Part shown: positions 47,801 through 56,999 of the stretch, piece after piece | Layout: each line of letters starts with the position of its first letter | How positions within the stretch are numbered: the stretch's first letter is position 1 | NCBI RefSeq assembly: GCF_021764745.1 | Contig: NZ_JAETXX010000001.1 | Span: forward strand, 806,001 to 870,000 | Direction of reading: 5' to 3' | DNA: 64,000 nucleotides | Source: Joostella atrarenae | Lineage (GTDB): Bacteria; Bacteroidota; Bacteroidia; Flavobacteriales; Flavobacteriaceae | Program-made: the position numbers and the translations under genes | The notes under the pieces: generated by a model | The model's input: only the letters and a program-made list of their open reading frames with translations | What the model was told of the DNA's origin: nothing | Databases searched by the model: none

Positions 47801-48087
47801 ATATCTTCAAACTCTAAATTTCCTTTATTAAGGTAGAGTTTGTTCTTTACTTGGTTTCCAGAAAAGAAAATATCTGGTAGGTTGTCATTATTAATATCTC
47901 CAACAGCAACACCGCCACCATTATAAAAATAAAGATAGTCTAGGATGTTTAAGTCATCGTTTTCAGTTAGCATATTTGTGAAAAATATACCCGTAGTTTC
48001 TTGCTTTGGAGTGGAGAATAGGTCCCCTTCCTTTTTACAAGAAAAAGTGATGAGAATTAATGCTATGAGAAAGACGGATTTATTCAT
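44833..48087 (-). CDS. VCBS/FG-GAP and ASPIC-UnbV lipoprotein (third copy)
   Basis: 1,084 residues. The lipobox TFSC (Cys17) is followed by FG-GAP/VCBS beta-propeller repeats with calcium-binding DxNxDGxxD loops (AVGDINNDNLPDIFFSGNQ, DVNGDGLLDIYV, DYDLDGDLDIYL), an ASPIC/UnbV domain in the middle (YLKLRFNYNEPNSFGIGTKV, IDSLVVIWPDNTFQTL), then a second propeller (IGDLNGDGKDDIFFG, DFNKDGKNDIFSG). Such proteins are thought to bind ligands or partners at the cell surface. The start overlaps the second copy's end by 8 bases. Confidence 0.93.
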   Translation of the reverse strand: MNKSVFLIALILITFSCKKEGDLFSTPKQETTGIFFTNMLTENDDLNILDYLYFYNGGGVAVGDINNDNLPDIFFSGNQVKNKLYLNKGNLEFEDISTAAGIQGNSTWNTGAIMGDVNGDGLLDIYVCAVVGINGFRGYNELYINNGDATFTESAKQYGLDFDSYSSSAAFIDYDLDGDLDIYLLNHAVHTQNSFGNVSLRNKRNYATGDKLLRNDNGRFTDVSEQAKIYGGINGYGLGLAVSDFNQDGFPDIYVGNDFHEDDYYYLNNGDGTFTESIKDHFGHTSRFSMGNDVADINHDGFPDILSLDMLPENETVLKSSAGDDNIQMMKMRTEKLGYHYQFTRNMLHLNQLGNNYAEIALMSGIAATDWSWSALFADFNKDGEQDIFISNGIPKRPNDLDYIKFTSDQQIRKKLNNTKLVDQKALELMPSGSYHNFIFEGKKDLQFVNQSDKWILNDTLISGATAMADFDNDGDIDLITNNINQPATLYINKSNKKGNYLKLRFNYNEPNSFGIGTKVFSYQKGILQYRELYTVRGFQASSEPFIYFGYADKENIDSLVVIWPDNTFQTLKNIAVNQTLDISAENNRKPFDYSSLRSNKNILFSKVDNNLGINFKHEEDNYIDFNRQKLIPYQISDRGPATAIGDLNGDGKDDIFFGSSKFKRAHIYYQNDTSFIEKEDDIIKNDSIYEIITALIADFNKDGKNDIFSGTGGGDFYGKMKPLNNILYLNKDTTFTKSALKEYFDNTSVIKPYDFDSDGDLDLFIGNNAISYDFGAIPTSYLLENENGQFKAINNKELEKSGMVTDAIWSDFNNDGTKDLIVIGEWMSPKFFSNKNGILEEAFPTEEKLNGLWRSIIEFDIDGDGDKDYLLGNWGTNSKFIASEKFPMRMYYGDFDNNKRTETVVATEKNGEYYTLANLDELSEQMVSMMRKKFTNYKDFAGKTIEEVMGSEALEKATLLEVHTLKSGWLENKEGMFTFHAFNNQMQMSPITNFLKHDFTGNGKEEVLAAGNYFGVKPFQGRLDAFPGALIYNTNKIESTASLGLDFSRKAISQLNIITIKNQEYLLVTINNNSVELYKLNNK

Positions 48088-51000
48088 TTATCTTGAATAT
48101 TCTGGGTTGCTCATTGTTTAAAGCAATTAGTATGTATGGTGTTCCAGATGCATCTTTAAAATGCGCTATTTTTTTAACCTCACCTTTAATGAATAATCCT
48201 GATTCATTATAATCTTGCCATTTAAAGCCACCGCTACCATCTCCAAGTAGCACGCTTCCATAATTTGCATCTAGTCTAGAGAATTGAGGTTTGAATTCAT
48301 AATTATTTCCTGCCATGATAAGATCTAAGTTTCCATCATTATTAATGTCGGTGCTTGTTATATCGCAAACGCATGATAATTGGACTTGTTGAGGAAGTTC
48401 TTTTATCTCAAACTCACCATTCCCATTATTTATTGCAATTACGGATTCGGAGATATTCACTTTCTTTTCTATTGAGTTGTCAAAAATCTCTTTAGGAAAA
48501 AGCTCTTGAATAGATTTTTTAGAATATTCTGCAGCTTTAAGGTTCTGTTTTTTCAAAGAAGACAACTGATTTGTTAATTCTTTTTTCATGTGGATAGGCA
48601 TGTCCTTCCCATTAATAGTATGCGTAACTATTTGCTCTATGGTTCCATTATTGTCATAATCGTTAATAAACATTTTCATTGGTGCATCTTTTGAAGCTTT
48701 GTATGCAATATTAGAGCCTTGATTACCTAAAATAAGATCCATATCACCATCTTTATCTACGTCTAAACTTTCTATAGTATTCCACCAACCGCTATAACTA
48801 TCTAAAGTCGATTTCTCTAATGTAAGTCTATGTCCGGAGTTCTTTAGAATTTTTGGAGCCTCCCAATCTCCGACTAAAATGAGGTCTTTAATTTCATCAT
48901 TATCTACATCAACCCATTTAGCGCCTGTAATCATACCTGCATCTTTAAGGTCATATGCTTTACTTTCCGTTACATTTTTAAAAGAGCCATCTCCTTGATT
49001 CTCTAAAAATAGATGTTTAGGGTTTACTCCATAAATTCCAGGAACACTTCTAGAGCCTATAAATACATCTATGTCATTGTCGTTATCAAAATCGTAGGGA
49101 GCGATTATAGAAATATTGTGTTTAGTGTAGGGAATCTCATTTTCACTGAGCACAAAATTTCCGTTGCCATCATTAATATATAGTCTTGTTTTGTGAGTAT
49201 GGGCTGTTATCTCTTCATTTCCTCCAGAGCCTACCATAAGATCTAAATCTCCATCATTATCAACATCAAAAAAATCAGCACATGTATCTTCATAAATACC
49301 ATCTTCAGAAAAGGCGGGCTGGTTTGTTTTTACTAATTTCCCATTTCCTTTGTTAATATAAATATTCCCTAGCTGATTTTTAGCACCTCCAATATAGAAA
49401 TCATCATTCCCGTCATTGTTTATATCGCCAACTGCTAATGCAGGCCCCTCTTGGGAGAGCATTTTGGAAATAAGTCCTTCGTAATTAAAATCAATAAAAT
49501 TATTTTCTTTATGTGATTCAAGACTTGTATTTTTTAATTCGGTAAGAAGTGTTCTTTTAGCATGTTTTTTTTGGATTTTATAAACTTCGTGAGCCTCTTT
49601 TTGATTTAGGGTTAACATTTGGTTGGTTTGTACCTTTTCTAATTTATTTGTATGTCCGTTAGGCCATATAATTCTTATGGAATCAATACTTCTTTCTTTT
49701 CCAACTCCAATAGTCATCGTGTAGTCCATAGAAGATTGAAAACCCCTATATGGAATGTTTTCTTGTAGTAAGGTTTTGTCTTTTATATATAGTTTTACAG
49801 TTGCTCCTATTGCAAAAATATTGGGACTTTCTCCTATCAATTTTATTTTTAAGTAATTGTTGTATGTTATTTTCTCACTATTGTTTTTATATAGAAATGC
49901 TTGCGAGTTTACATTGTTTACAATAAGATCCAAGTCTCCATCATTATCAAGGTCTCCATATGCAACACCATTAGACATACTAGGTCTGTAGAACCCCCAG
50001 TTTTTTGTTTCATCATCAAAAGTTAGGTCATGGTTGTTTTTAAAAGCATAGTTAGGGATAGGTTTAACAGGCATTTTGCTAATAATCGAATCTATAGCTT
50101 GTTTTTGCCCCGTTAAAGCCATTTTCTGAATGATTTCATTAGCAAAGAAGTTTACAAAATCTATATCTGTTAAATCATGGTTTATACCATTGGCTACATA
50201 AATATCTCGATATCCGTCATTATCCATATCGAATAGAACACCACCCCAACTCCAATCTGTCTTTGCGACGCCACTGAAGTAGGCTGTTTCTGAAAAAGTC
50301 CCATTTCCATTATTTACTTGTAGTGTGTTTTGCATAAACTGCTGATAAAAATCTTTGCTTTGCTTTAGCTTGAAAATATCATAACCCTCAAATTCAGTTA
50401 CTGTTTTTGTTCTTTGGTCTCCTTCAGGCAGCATATCTGTAATAAAGATATCTGCAAGTCCATCATTATTAATATCTGACATGTCCACTCCCATGGAAGA
50501 TAGACTAAGGTGAGAGGTCCAATCTTTTATTTCTTCTCTAAATGTTCCATCTTGGTTATTTATGTAGAGATAGTCACGCTCATAAAAGTCATTTGATACA
50601 TAAATATCTGGATACGTATCTTGGTTTATATCACTAACCATAACACCTAATCCGAACCCAATTAAGCTACCATAAATACCTGCTTCTTCACTAACATCTA
50701 CAAATTTCCCATTATCATTTCTAAGTAACATATCGCCAACACCTTTAAAAATATCTGGCACACCTTCCCAGTCTTGAGCTCTTACTTGTCTTTGGGCTGC
50801 ATATCCTAGACTACTTACAGGGATATTACTATTATTAAGAATGTAAGCATCTAAGTCTCCATCTTTATCGTAATCAAAAAATGCAGCGTGTGTTGTAAAT
50901 CCACTTTTTGCTAAATTATATTCTTCTGCTTTTTCTGTAAATGTTAAATCACCATTATTGATATAGAGATCATTATCATGATTGTTGCCCTCCATATTTC

Positions 51001-51424
51001 CTGCATTAGCTACATAAATATCAAGAAAACCATCACTGTTAATGTCTACTAAAGTGACTCCTGTAGACCAAGGTTTATTCCCTTTAACACCTGCCTTTTC
51101 TGTAATGTCTTCAAATTTGAAATCTCCTTTATTTAGAAAAAGTTTATTTCCACCCATATTAGCAGTTAGATAGATATCCGGAAGGCTATCGTTATTAATA
51201 TCGCCAATGGCAACACCACCTCCGTTATAAAAATTTCTATATTTAAATATGTTGAAATCCTTTTGGTTTTCAATTTCATTTATAAAATCTAATCCGCTGT
51301 CTTCATGTGAAATAAGGGAGAATAAAGTTTCTTTTTCTAGTTCCTTGCTTTCACCTTTTTCTAAACTTTTATTACATGAGGTAAATAGCGCAAGGAAGGA
51401 TAGTGTTATGAATATTCTTTTCAT
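48080..51424 (-). CDS. VCBS/FG-GAP and ASPIC-UnbV lipoprotein (second copy)
   Basis: 1,114 residues and the same layout: lipobox FTSC (Cys17), an N-terminal propeller (AIGDINNDSLPDIYLTANMG, DINSDGFLDIYVANAG, DYDKDGDLDAYILNN), ASPIC/UnbV (YLKIKLIGESPNIFAIGATV, IDSIRIIWPNGHTNKL), and a second propeller (VGDINNDGNDDFYIGGAK, DFDNDNDIDVFIGSRSV). It is clearly homologous to its neighbours but diverged along its whole length, so the duplication is old. Its start codon overlaps the stop of the first copy in an ATGA-type 4-base overlap. Confidence 0.93.
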   Translation of the reverse strand: MKRIFITLSFLALFTSCNKSLEKGESKELEKETLFSLISHEDSGLDFINEIENQKDFNIFKYRNFYNGGGVAIGDINNDSLPDIYLTANMGGNKLFLNKGDFKFEDITEKAGVKGNKPWSTGVTLVDINSDGFLDIYVANAGNMEGNNHDNDLYINNGDLTFTEKAEEYNLAKSGFTTHAAFFDYDKDGDLDAYILNNSNIPVSSLGYAAQRQVRAQDWEGVPDIFKGVGDMLLRNDNGKFVDVSEEAGIYGSLIGFGLGVMVSDINQDTYPDIYVSNDFYERDYLYINNQDGTFREEIKDWTSHLSLSSMGVDMSDINNDGLADIFITDMLPEGDQRTKTVTEFEGYDIFKLKQSKDFYQQFMQNTLQVNNGNGTFSETAYFSGVAKTDWSWGGVLFDMDNDGYRDIYVANGINHDLTDIDFVNFFANEIIQKMALTGQKQAIDSIISKMPVKPIPNYAFKNNHDLTFDDETKNWGFYRPSMSNGVAYGDLDNDGDLDLIVNNVNSQAFLYKNNSEKITYNNYLKIKLIGESPNIFAIGATVKLYIKDKTLLQENIPYRGFQSSMDYTMTIGVGKERSIDSIRIIWPNGHTNKLEKVQTNQMLTLNQKEAHEVYKIQKKHAKRTLLTELKNTSLESHKENNFIDFNYEGLISKMLSQEGPALAVGDINNDGNDDFYIGGAKNQLGNIYINKGNGKLVKTNQPAFSEDGIYEDTCADFFDVDNDGDLDLMVGSGGNEEITAHTHKTRLYINDGNGNFVLSENEIPYTKHNISIIAPYDFDNDNDIDVFIGSRSVPGIYGVNPKHLFLENQGDGSFKNVTESKAYDLKDAGMITGAKWVDVDNDEIKDLILVGDWEAPKILKNSGHRLTLEKSTLDSYSGWWNTIESLDVDKDGDMDLILGNQGSNIAYKASKDAPMKMFINDYDNNGTIEQIVTHTINGKDMPIHMKKELTNQLSSLKKQNLKAAEYSKKSIQELFPKEIFDNSIEKKVNISESVIAINNGNGEFEIKELPQQVQLSCVCDITSTDINNDGNLDLIMAGNNYEFKPQFSRLDANYGSVLLGDGSGGFKWQDYNESGLFIKGEVKKIAHFKDASGTPYILIALNNEQPRIFKINE

Positions 51425-54400
51425 TGTGTTGTTGTCTCTTTTTGTAAAAAAACAGGTTCGCTATTATTAATGGTAATAATATAGTAAACCTTGTTTTGTA
51501 TTGTTATTTTATTGATATCTCTAGCTGGTCCTGAGATTTTGAAACTTTGTTTTCTTTCAACATTAAAAAAACCATGTTGGTCGTTTATTAATAAGAGGCC
51601 ATTCAAAGCGTCTAATCTTCCTAACTGTGTGCTAATCTCGTAGTTGTTTCCAACTAAAAGTAAATCTTTAAAACCGTCGTTATTAAAATCCTCTATTTCA
51701 ATATCATTAATAGAGGAGTTTTGTGTCGGGAATGGCAGTTTATGCGCTGTAAAAGTGCTGTTGCCATTATTTTCAAAGTAGGTAGACTCTAATTTAAAAA
51801 CTTGCTTTTTATAGGCTTTATCTATTTTCTCTTTTGGAAAAATCTCATCGAAAGGAGCAGAAGCAAAGTCAGCATAAGAGAGATATTTTTTGTTCAATAT
51901 AGGAAGTTGTTTTACTAGTTCTTCTTTTGATGAAAAAGTAGTTTCTTTTCCTTTATAAAAATAAGAAACAATAGGTTCTATGCTTCCATTATCATCAAAA
52001 TCGTTACTGTATAATGTTATAGGCTCTTCCTTAGAAGCCTTTAATCTGGTGTTCAGTCCCCAATTTCCAGCTACAAAATCTATATCTCCATCTTTATCGA
52101 AATCTGCCGCTTCAATACTATTCCACCAACCGTTGGTATTATTTAGATTAGTGTCCAGAAGTTTTAACTCCTCTCCGTTATTTATAAATATTGAAATTGG
52201 CATCCAATGTCCCACAGCAATAGCATCTATATAAGAATCGTTATTTAAATCAATCCACTTTATATCTTGGACATTTCCTATATGCTGAAAATCTTTAGCA
52301 TATGTTGCTGTAATATCTATAAATTTCCCGTTACCATCATTCTGAAAAATATATTGTGGAGTTGTTTCTCCAAATGTTTTTGCAGTTCCATTAGACGTAA
52401 TTATTAGGTCGTTATAATTGTCATTATCTATGTCTATAGCTTTAACTGATGATGCATTTATAAATATGTTTTTAAACTGAAGTGTGTCTTTTACCATCAT
52501 CCCACTTTCGTTAAAGTAGAGTCTGGGGGAAAGTGGGTTTCCGGTAATGAATTCGTTTCCTGCGCTAATAACTATTAAATCGTTATCACCATCGTTATCC
52601 GCATCAAAAAAAATATTATCAATATCTTCATTCAAAGCATCTTCTTTAAAAAGGTCATTTTGAATAGCAGTAAAATGCCCATCTTTTTCTTGTAGGTAAA
52701 GTGCGGAAGGAAAAGATTTTGATCCGCCAATAAATAAATCTTCACGACCGTCATTATTTATATCTCCAACCGCTGTTTTTGGTCCTAGATTGGTGCTTGC
52801 AAAAGGAATAAGGGGATTTCGGTTGAATTCAATAGAAGAAAAATCTTTGTGTGTAAATGGAATTTTAGGAGCTACATTACTTAGAAAGAGATTTTTTTTA
52901 TCATCGTTATATTTAAATTTTTGTTTTGCATTTTTGTGAGAAAGCTTAAGAGTTGAGTTTATTTGTGGTGTTTCTATTTTTTCGGTATTTCCATCTGGCC
53001 AAATAACTCTTAAAGAATCAACTTTAGTTACTGCGCCTAATCCAAAATGTAATTCAGGGGCTATGGCCGACATAAACCCTCTTGTATTGTAATTTTCAGA
53101 GATAAGTTCTAATGTATCTGAATATACTCTTACAGTTGCTCCGATTCCAAACCTATTTTTCTCATTACCCTTAAAATTTATTTTCAGATAATTATTATTT
53201 TTCAATAGTTCTCGAGCATTATTCTTTATTACAAATGCATTTTCGTTTACATTATTAACAACAAGATCTAAATCTCCATCATTATCTAAATCAGCATAAA
53301 TACTTCCATTGCTAAAAGAAGGGATTTCTTTAAACCATTTTTTGTTTACGTTTTGGAAGGTATTATCGCCATTATTTTTAAAAAAATAATTAGAGATATG
53401 TTTTTCAGGAATTTCATTTACAAGAATTAGATCTTCCTTTTTCATGCCTTTCCCTAACCTTTTTTGGATATTTTCATTCGCTATAAAGTTTATAAAATCC
53501 ATATCGTTCGTAGCACCTGAAATTCCGTTAGAAATATAAATATCCTTAAGGCCGTCATTGTCAAAATCTGCGATTAGTGGTGCCCAAGACCACTCTGTAG
53601 CTGCAATACCACTTGAAAAAGCAGTTTCTGTAAATTGAAAACTCCCATTATTTAAATGCAATGTGTTTTGCATAAACTGTGGAGTATATCCATTTTTTAA
53701 GTAGCCATTGTAGGTCTGAAAATTATACTCTGTTCCAGAAGTTTTAAAGCTCTCTAAATTTTCAGGAAGCATATCAACAGATAAAATATCGGTTAATCCA
53801 TCGTTGTTAATATCTGCGATGTCATTTCCCATAGAGTAGTGGGTGGTATGCCCTAAAATAGTTTCATCTATGGTATTAAAATCTTTGAAAGTCCCGTCTT
53901 TTTGATTGATATATAAATAATCATTTTCAAAAAAATCATTTCCTATATAGACATCTGGATAGCCATCGTTATTTATATCTGATATAGAAATTCCCAATCC
54001 ATATCCAATACTTCCTTGGTGAATTCCTGCCACAATTGAGTTGTCTTTAAAAAATCCATTTTCATTTTTATACAAGCGATCCCCAGACAAAGAATCTATT
54101 GTATTTCTTTTGTTTCCGTTGCCGTAAGTGCGGTTGGGGTGTACGGAGTGGTTAAGTAAATACATATCTAAATCCCCATCCAAATCATAATCAAAAAAAG
54201 CTGTTTGTGTAGCGTATGTGGAAATATCCAAACCATATTTTTTTGCTTCTTCTTTAAATTTAGGAATCCCTTTTTCATCAATTCCCTGGTTTATATACAA
54301 TAAATTGTGACTGTTTTCTGAGTAAGCTCCCACTTTCGCAATATAAATATCTAGCAGTCCATCATTATTTACATCTGCTGTGGTAACACCAGTTGTCCAA

Positions 54401-54720
54401 TTTTTAGCATTGTTAATTCCAGAAATCTCAGTGATATCTAAAAATTTAAAATCTTTCTGATTTAAATAAAGCTTATCTTCTGTTTGATTTCCTGTAAAAT
54501 AAAGATCTATCCATCCATCATTATTAAAATCTGCAGCAGCAACTCCAGCGCCATTATAGTAATATAAATAGTTGAGAATATTTAATTCTGGAGTATTAGT
54601 AAGAGTATTTTTAAAGTCTATAGAAGTTTCCTTGGAGCTTAAAAGTGTAAACTGTTTGTTTTCCTTAGAACAGGAAAACAAGAGTATAATAATTAGGAAG
54701 GTTATAATCCGATCTTTCAC
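51421..54720 (-). CDS. VCBS/FG-GAP and ASPIC-UnbV lipoprotein (first copy)
   Basis: 1,099 residues, first gene of the operon. Lipobox LFSC (Cys17); N-terminal propeller repeats up to about residue 490 (AADFNNDGWIDLYFTGNQ, DVNNDGLLDIYIAKVG, ADLDNDGDLDLVVNN); ASPIC/UnbV at about 520-595 (YLKINFKGNEKNRFGIGATV, VDSLRVIWPDGNTEKI); second propeller to the end (VGDINNDGREDLFIGGSK). The dense Asp/Asn loops imply calcium binding. A terminator-like hairpin 59-90 bases upstream of its start lies in its leader. Confidence 0.93.
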   Translation of the reverse strand: MKDRIITFLIIILLFSCSKENKQFTLLSSKETSIDFKNTLTNTPELNILNYLYYYNGAGVAAADFNNDGWIDLYFTGNQTEDKLYLNQKDFKFLDITEISGINNAKNWTTGVTTADVNNDGLLDIYIAKVGAYSENSHNLLYINQGIDEKGIPKFKEEAKKYGLDISTYATQTAFFDYDLDGDLDMYLLNHSVHPNRTYGNGNKRNTIDSLSGDRLYKNENGFFKDNSIVAGIHQGSIGYGLGISISDINNDGYPDVYIGNDFFENDYLYINQKDGTFKDFNTIDETILGHTTHYSMGNDIADINNDGLTDILSVDMLPENLESFKTSGTEYNFQTYNGYLKNGYTPQFMQNTLHLNNGSFQFTETAFSSGIAATEWSWAPLIADFDNDGLKDIYISNGISGATNDMDFINFIANENIQKRLGKGMKKEDLILVNEIPEKHISNYFFKNNGDNTFQNVNKKWFKEIPSFSNGSIYADLDNDGDLDLVVNNVNENAFVIKNNARELLKNNNYLKINFKGNEKNRFGIGATVRVYSDTLELISENYNTRGFMSAIAPELHFGLGAVTKVDSLRVIWPDGNTEKIETPQINSTLKLSHKNAKQKFKYNDDKKNLFLSNVAPKIPFTHKDFSSIEFNRNPLIPFASTNLGPKTAVGDINNDGREDLFIGGSKSFPSALYLQEKDGHFTAIQNDLFKEDALNEDIDNIFFDADNDGDNDLIVISAGNEFITGNPLSPRLYFNESGMMVKDTLQFKNIFINASSVKAIDIDNDNYNDLIITSNGTAKTFGETTPQYIFQNDGNGKFIDITATYAKDFQHIGNVQDIKWIDLNNDSYIDAIAVGHWMPISIFINNGEELKLLDTNLNNTNGWWNSIEAADFDKDGDIDFVAGNWGLNTRLKASKEEPITLYSNDFDDNGSIEPIVSYFYKGKETTFSSKEELVKQLPILNKKYLSYADFASAPFDEIFPKEKIDKAYKKQVFKLESTYFENNGNSTFTAHKLPFPTQNSSINDIEIEDFNNDGFKDLLLVGNNYEISTQLGRLDALNGLLLINDQHGFFNVERKQSFKISGPARDINKITIQNKVYYIITINNSEPVFLQKETTTQ

Positions 54721-54778
54721 TTTTAACTAAATTCTATTATTTTACTTCTGAGTTTCAAATTAGTGTATGTTATCAACT

Positions 54779-54810
54779 AAAAAAAGCTAACTTGGGAGCT
54801 AGCTTTTTTT
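54779..54810. terminator. terminator-like hairpin between divergent genes
   Basis: AAAAAAAGCTA at 54779-54789 pairs perfectly with TAGCTTTTTTT at 54800-54810, with a T tract on either strand. It lies between two genes that point away from each other, so no gene ends here. It may end a short leader RNA of the VCBS operon (attenuation) or a small RNA. Confidence 0.6.
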
Positions 54811-54980
54811 ATAGTTTATAGTATGAAGAACCCTAAACTAACTGAACACTGCTAATATATAGAATTGGAAAGGTAATGAGGTTAATGATAAAACAAAAAG
54901 ATTAACGAAAGGTTAATTTGATTAATGAAGTATTAATTACGCAAAAGAGTTGTTATATTTTACTTATTTAGATACTTGTA

Positions 54981-56249
54981 ATGCTGAATTTTAAGAAAGG
55001 ATATATTATAGTTTTTGTAATCTCGGTTATTGGTCTGTCTTTTATTCAGTATCAATATTTAAAACTTGGATTGAATTTAGCTAAGATTCAGTTCAATACA
55101 AAGGTAGGTCAAGCCTTACAGACTATAAAAACGGATTTAAGCAGTCAGAATGAACTCACTTTTTTAATAGACCAAGCAATAACTAAAGACGAATCTTATT
55201 TTACATTAAGTGTAGATAGTATTCAAGATGCTTCTAGTCATTTTCTGAATGATTTTTTAGTGGATCGACTCTTAGAAAGAGGAGTGAAATCAGATTTTCA
55301 ATATCGTCTATATAAGAATGATAGTACCGTTTATTTAGTATCCCCAAGTTTTGAAAAATATGATAATGAAGAGCTAAAATTCCCTGTTGTATTGTCTGGA
55401 TATCTTCCCAATAAATTGGGCGAAAGATTAATCTTAGAGCTTCAATTTAAAGATCTAGCCACTTATTTTCTTTCGCAATTAAATGGTTTAACAATTCCGA
55501 GTTTAATCTTTATGGTAGCTATTATTATAGTTGTTGTTTGGGTTTTTAGATCACTTTATTGGCAACGGAATGTTATTACTACTACAAATGATTTCATAAA
55601 TAACCTGACCCATGAATTGAAAACACCCGTTTTTTCGATAGGTTTAGCAACCAAATTATTAGAAGAAAAAGCAACAGAAGAAACCAAACCGATAATTGCA
55701 ATTGTGAGGGAGCAGAATGATAAATTAAAGGTGCATGTAGAAAAAGTATTGGATTTAGCAGGAATTGAGAGTAATCGTAGTATTCTTAAGCTTGAAAGAC
55801 ATAATTTCTATCCTGTCTTGGAGAATTTATGTGCTTCATTTTCCAAATTATCTGAACTTGAAAAGGTAGATTTTAAATATCTTTTAGAAGGGGATTCGTA
55901 TATGATTTTTTGTGAGATCGCCCATTTAGAAAATGCAATTAATAACCTCTTAGATAATGCGAAAAAATATTCTGAAGGGATTCCTAAAATTAGGTTGAAG
56001 TCTTTTATAAAAGATGGTTACTTTTATGTGACGGTAAAAGATGAAGGTATAGGAATCCATGAAGGGGAATTGAAAAATGTATTTAAAAAGTACCATCGTA
56101 TTTCCTCAGGAGACCTTCACAATGTTAGAGGTTATGGACTTGGATTAAGTTATGTTAAACAGGTTGTAAAGTTACATAATGGTAAAGTTCAACTGGAAAG
56201 TAAACCAAGTATAGGAACAACAGTAACAATAAAAATACCAGTTAAATAA
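54981..56249 (+). CDS. sensor histidine kinase
   Basis: 422 residues. Two membrane helices (about 7-25 and 172-192) enclose a periplasmic sensor of about 145 residues without a recognisable family. HisKA follows with His in FINNLTHELKTPVFSIGLAT, then HATPase with NAINNLLDNAKKYSEG, VKDEGIGIHEGE and GYGLGLSYVKQVVKLH. The gene is 6 bases before its response regulator, so the two form a standard pair. The signal is unknown. The flanking VCBS operon, divergent from it, is one possible target. Confidence 0.9.
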   Translation: MLNFKKGYIIVFVISVIGLSFIQYQYLKLGLNLAKIQFNTKVGQALQTIKTDLSSQNELTFLIDQAITKDESYFTLSVDSIQDASSHFLNDFLVDRLLERGVKSDFQYRLYKNDSTVYLVSPSFEKYDNEELKFPVVLSGYLPNKLGERLILELQFKDLATYFLSQLNGLTIPSLIFMVAIIIVVVWVFRSLYWQRNVITTTNDFINNLTHELKTPVFSIGLATKLLEEKATEETKPIIAIVREQNDKLKVHVEKVLDLAGIESNRSILKLERHNFYPVLENLCASFSKLSELEKVDFKYLLEGDSYMIFCEIAHLENAINNLLDNAKKYSEGIPKIRLKSFIKDGYFYVTVKDEGIGIHEGELKNVFKKYHRISSGDLHNVRGYGLGLSYVKQVVKLHNGKVQLESKPSIGTTVTIKIPVK

Positions 56250-56255
56250 ATAAGA

Positions 56256-56948
56256 ATGGATAAGATATTATTGGTTGAGGATGATAATTCTCTTGGTTAC
56301 CTACTCAGTGAATATTTGAAGATGAAAAGCTTTCAATTGGTATGGGCTAAAGATGGATTGATGGCACTTGAAATTCTAAAAAAAGAGGATTTTGATTTAA
56401 TCATTTTGGATGTTATGATGCCAAAAATGGATGGTTTTACCTTAGCCTCAAAAGTGCGAGATTCGTTCCCGTCGATTCCATTTATTTTTTTAACAGCAAG
56501 ATCTCTAAAAATCGATGTTTTAAAGGGGTTTTCTTTAGGTGCTGTAGATTACTTAAAAAAGCCAATAGATGAGGAAGAGCTTGTAGTAAGGATACAGACC
56601 TTATTATCTCGATTAAAAATTAATAGTCCAGAAAATTCTGATAGTGATGAAATTTCTATAGGAAACTATAAGTTCCATTATAAAAATCAGCAATTAAAGT
56701 ATAGAGAAGAAGATGTTGTTTCTTTAACAGCAAGGGAAAGCGAGCTTTTAATGTTTTTGTATAGACATAAAAATGAATTATCGTTACACAAAGATATTTT
56801 AGTTACAATATGGGGTGAAAATGACTATTTTAATAGAAAAAGCTTGAATGTTTTTATTTCTCATTTAAGAAAATATCTAAGTAAAGATGCATCTATTTCA
56901 ATTGAAAACGTGCATAATAAAGGCTTCTTATTTAAAATTGATCAATAA
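56256..56948 (+). CDS. OmpR-family response regulator
   Basis: 230 residues. Receiver domain with LLVEDDNSLGYLL, the phosphorylated Asp in IILDVMMPKMDGF, Thr in FLTARSL and Lys in VDYLKKPIDEEE; winged-helix effector domain with LTARESELLMFLYRHKNELS and NVFISHLRKYLSKD. It acts with the histidine kinase before it. The stop codon is at the foot of a hairpin that ends the unit. Confidence 0.92.
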   Translation: MDKILLVEDDNSLGYLLSEYLKMKSFQLVWAKDGLMALEILKKEDFDLIILDVMMPKMDGFTLASKVRDSFPSIPFIFLTARSLKIDVLKGFSLGAVDYLKKPIDEEELVVRIQTLLSRLKINSPENSDSDEISIGNYKFHYKNQQLKYREEDVVSLTARESELLMFLYRHKNELSLHKDILVTIWGENDYFNRKSLNVFISHLRKYLSKDASISIENVHNKGFLFKIDQ

Positions 56949-56976
56949 AAAACGCCTCGTTATCGAGGCGTTTCTA
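56946..56976. terminator. bidirectional terminator
   Basis: AAACGCCTCG at 56950-56959 pairs with CGAGGCGTTT at 56964-56973, 4-base loop. The A tract before it acts as a T tract for the minus strand, so it can end the convergent small gene too. Confidence 0.8.
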
Positions 56977-56999
56977 AATATAATTTTATAAATAAGCTT

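Noticed and set aside
51151-51180. A further CCACCC site inside the second VCBS gene
   Set aside because: It is in coding sequence and no TC[TA]TA element follows at 17 bases in a promoter position.
44833-54720. Many DNA repeats of the GATxxxGATGG type, CRISPR-like on first view
   Set aside because: They encode the DxNxDGxxD calcium loops of propeller proteins; spacing is irregular and there are no conserved repeats with unique spacers.
42567-54720. Horizontally acquired island or prophage at the VCBS/haloperoxidase region
   Set aside because: Base composition looks like the rest of the window, and there is no integrase, transposase, tRNA or direct-repeat boundary.
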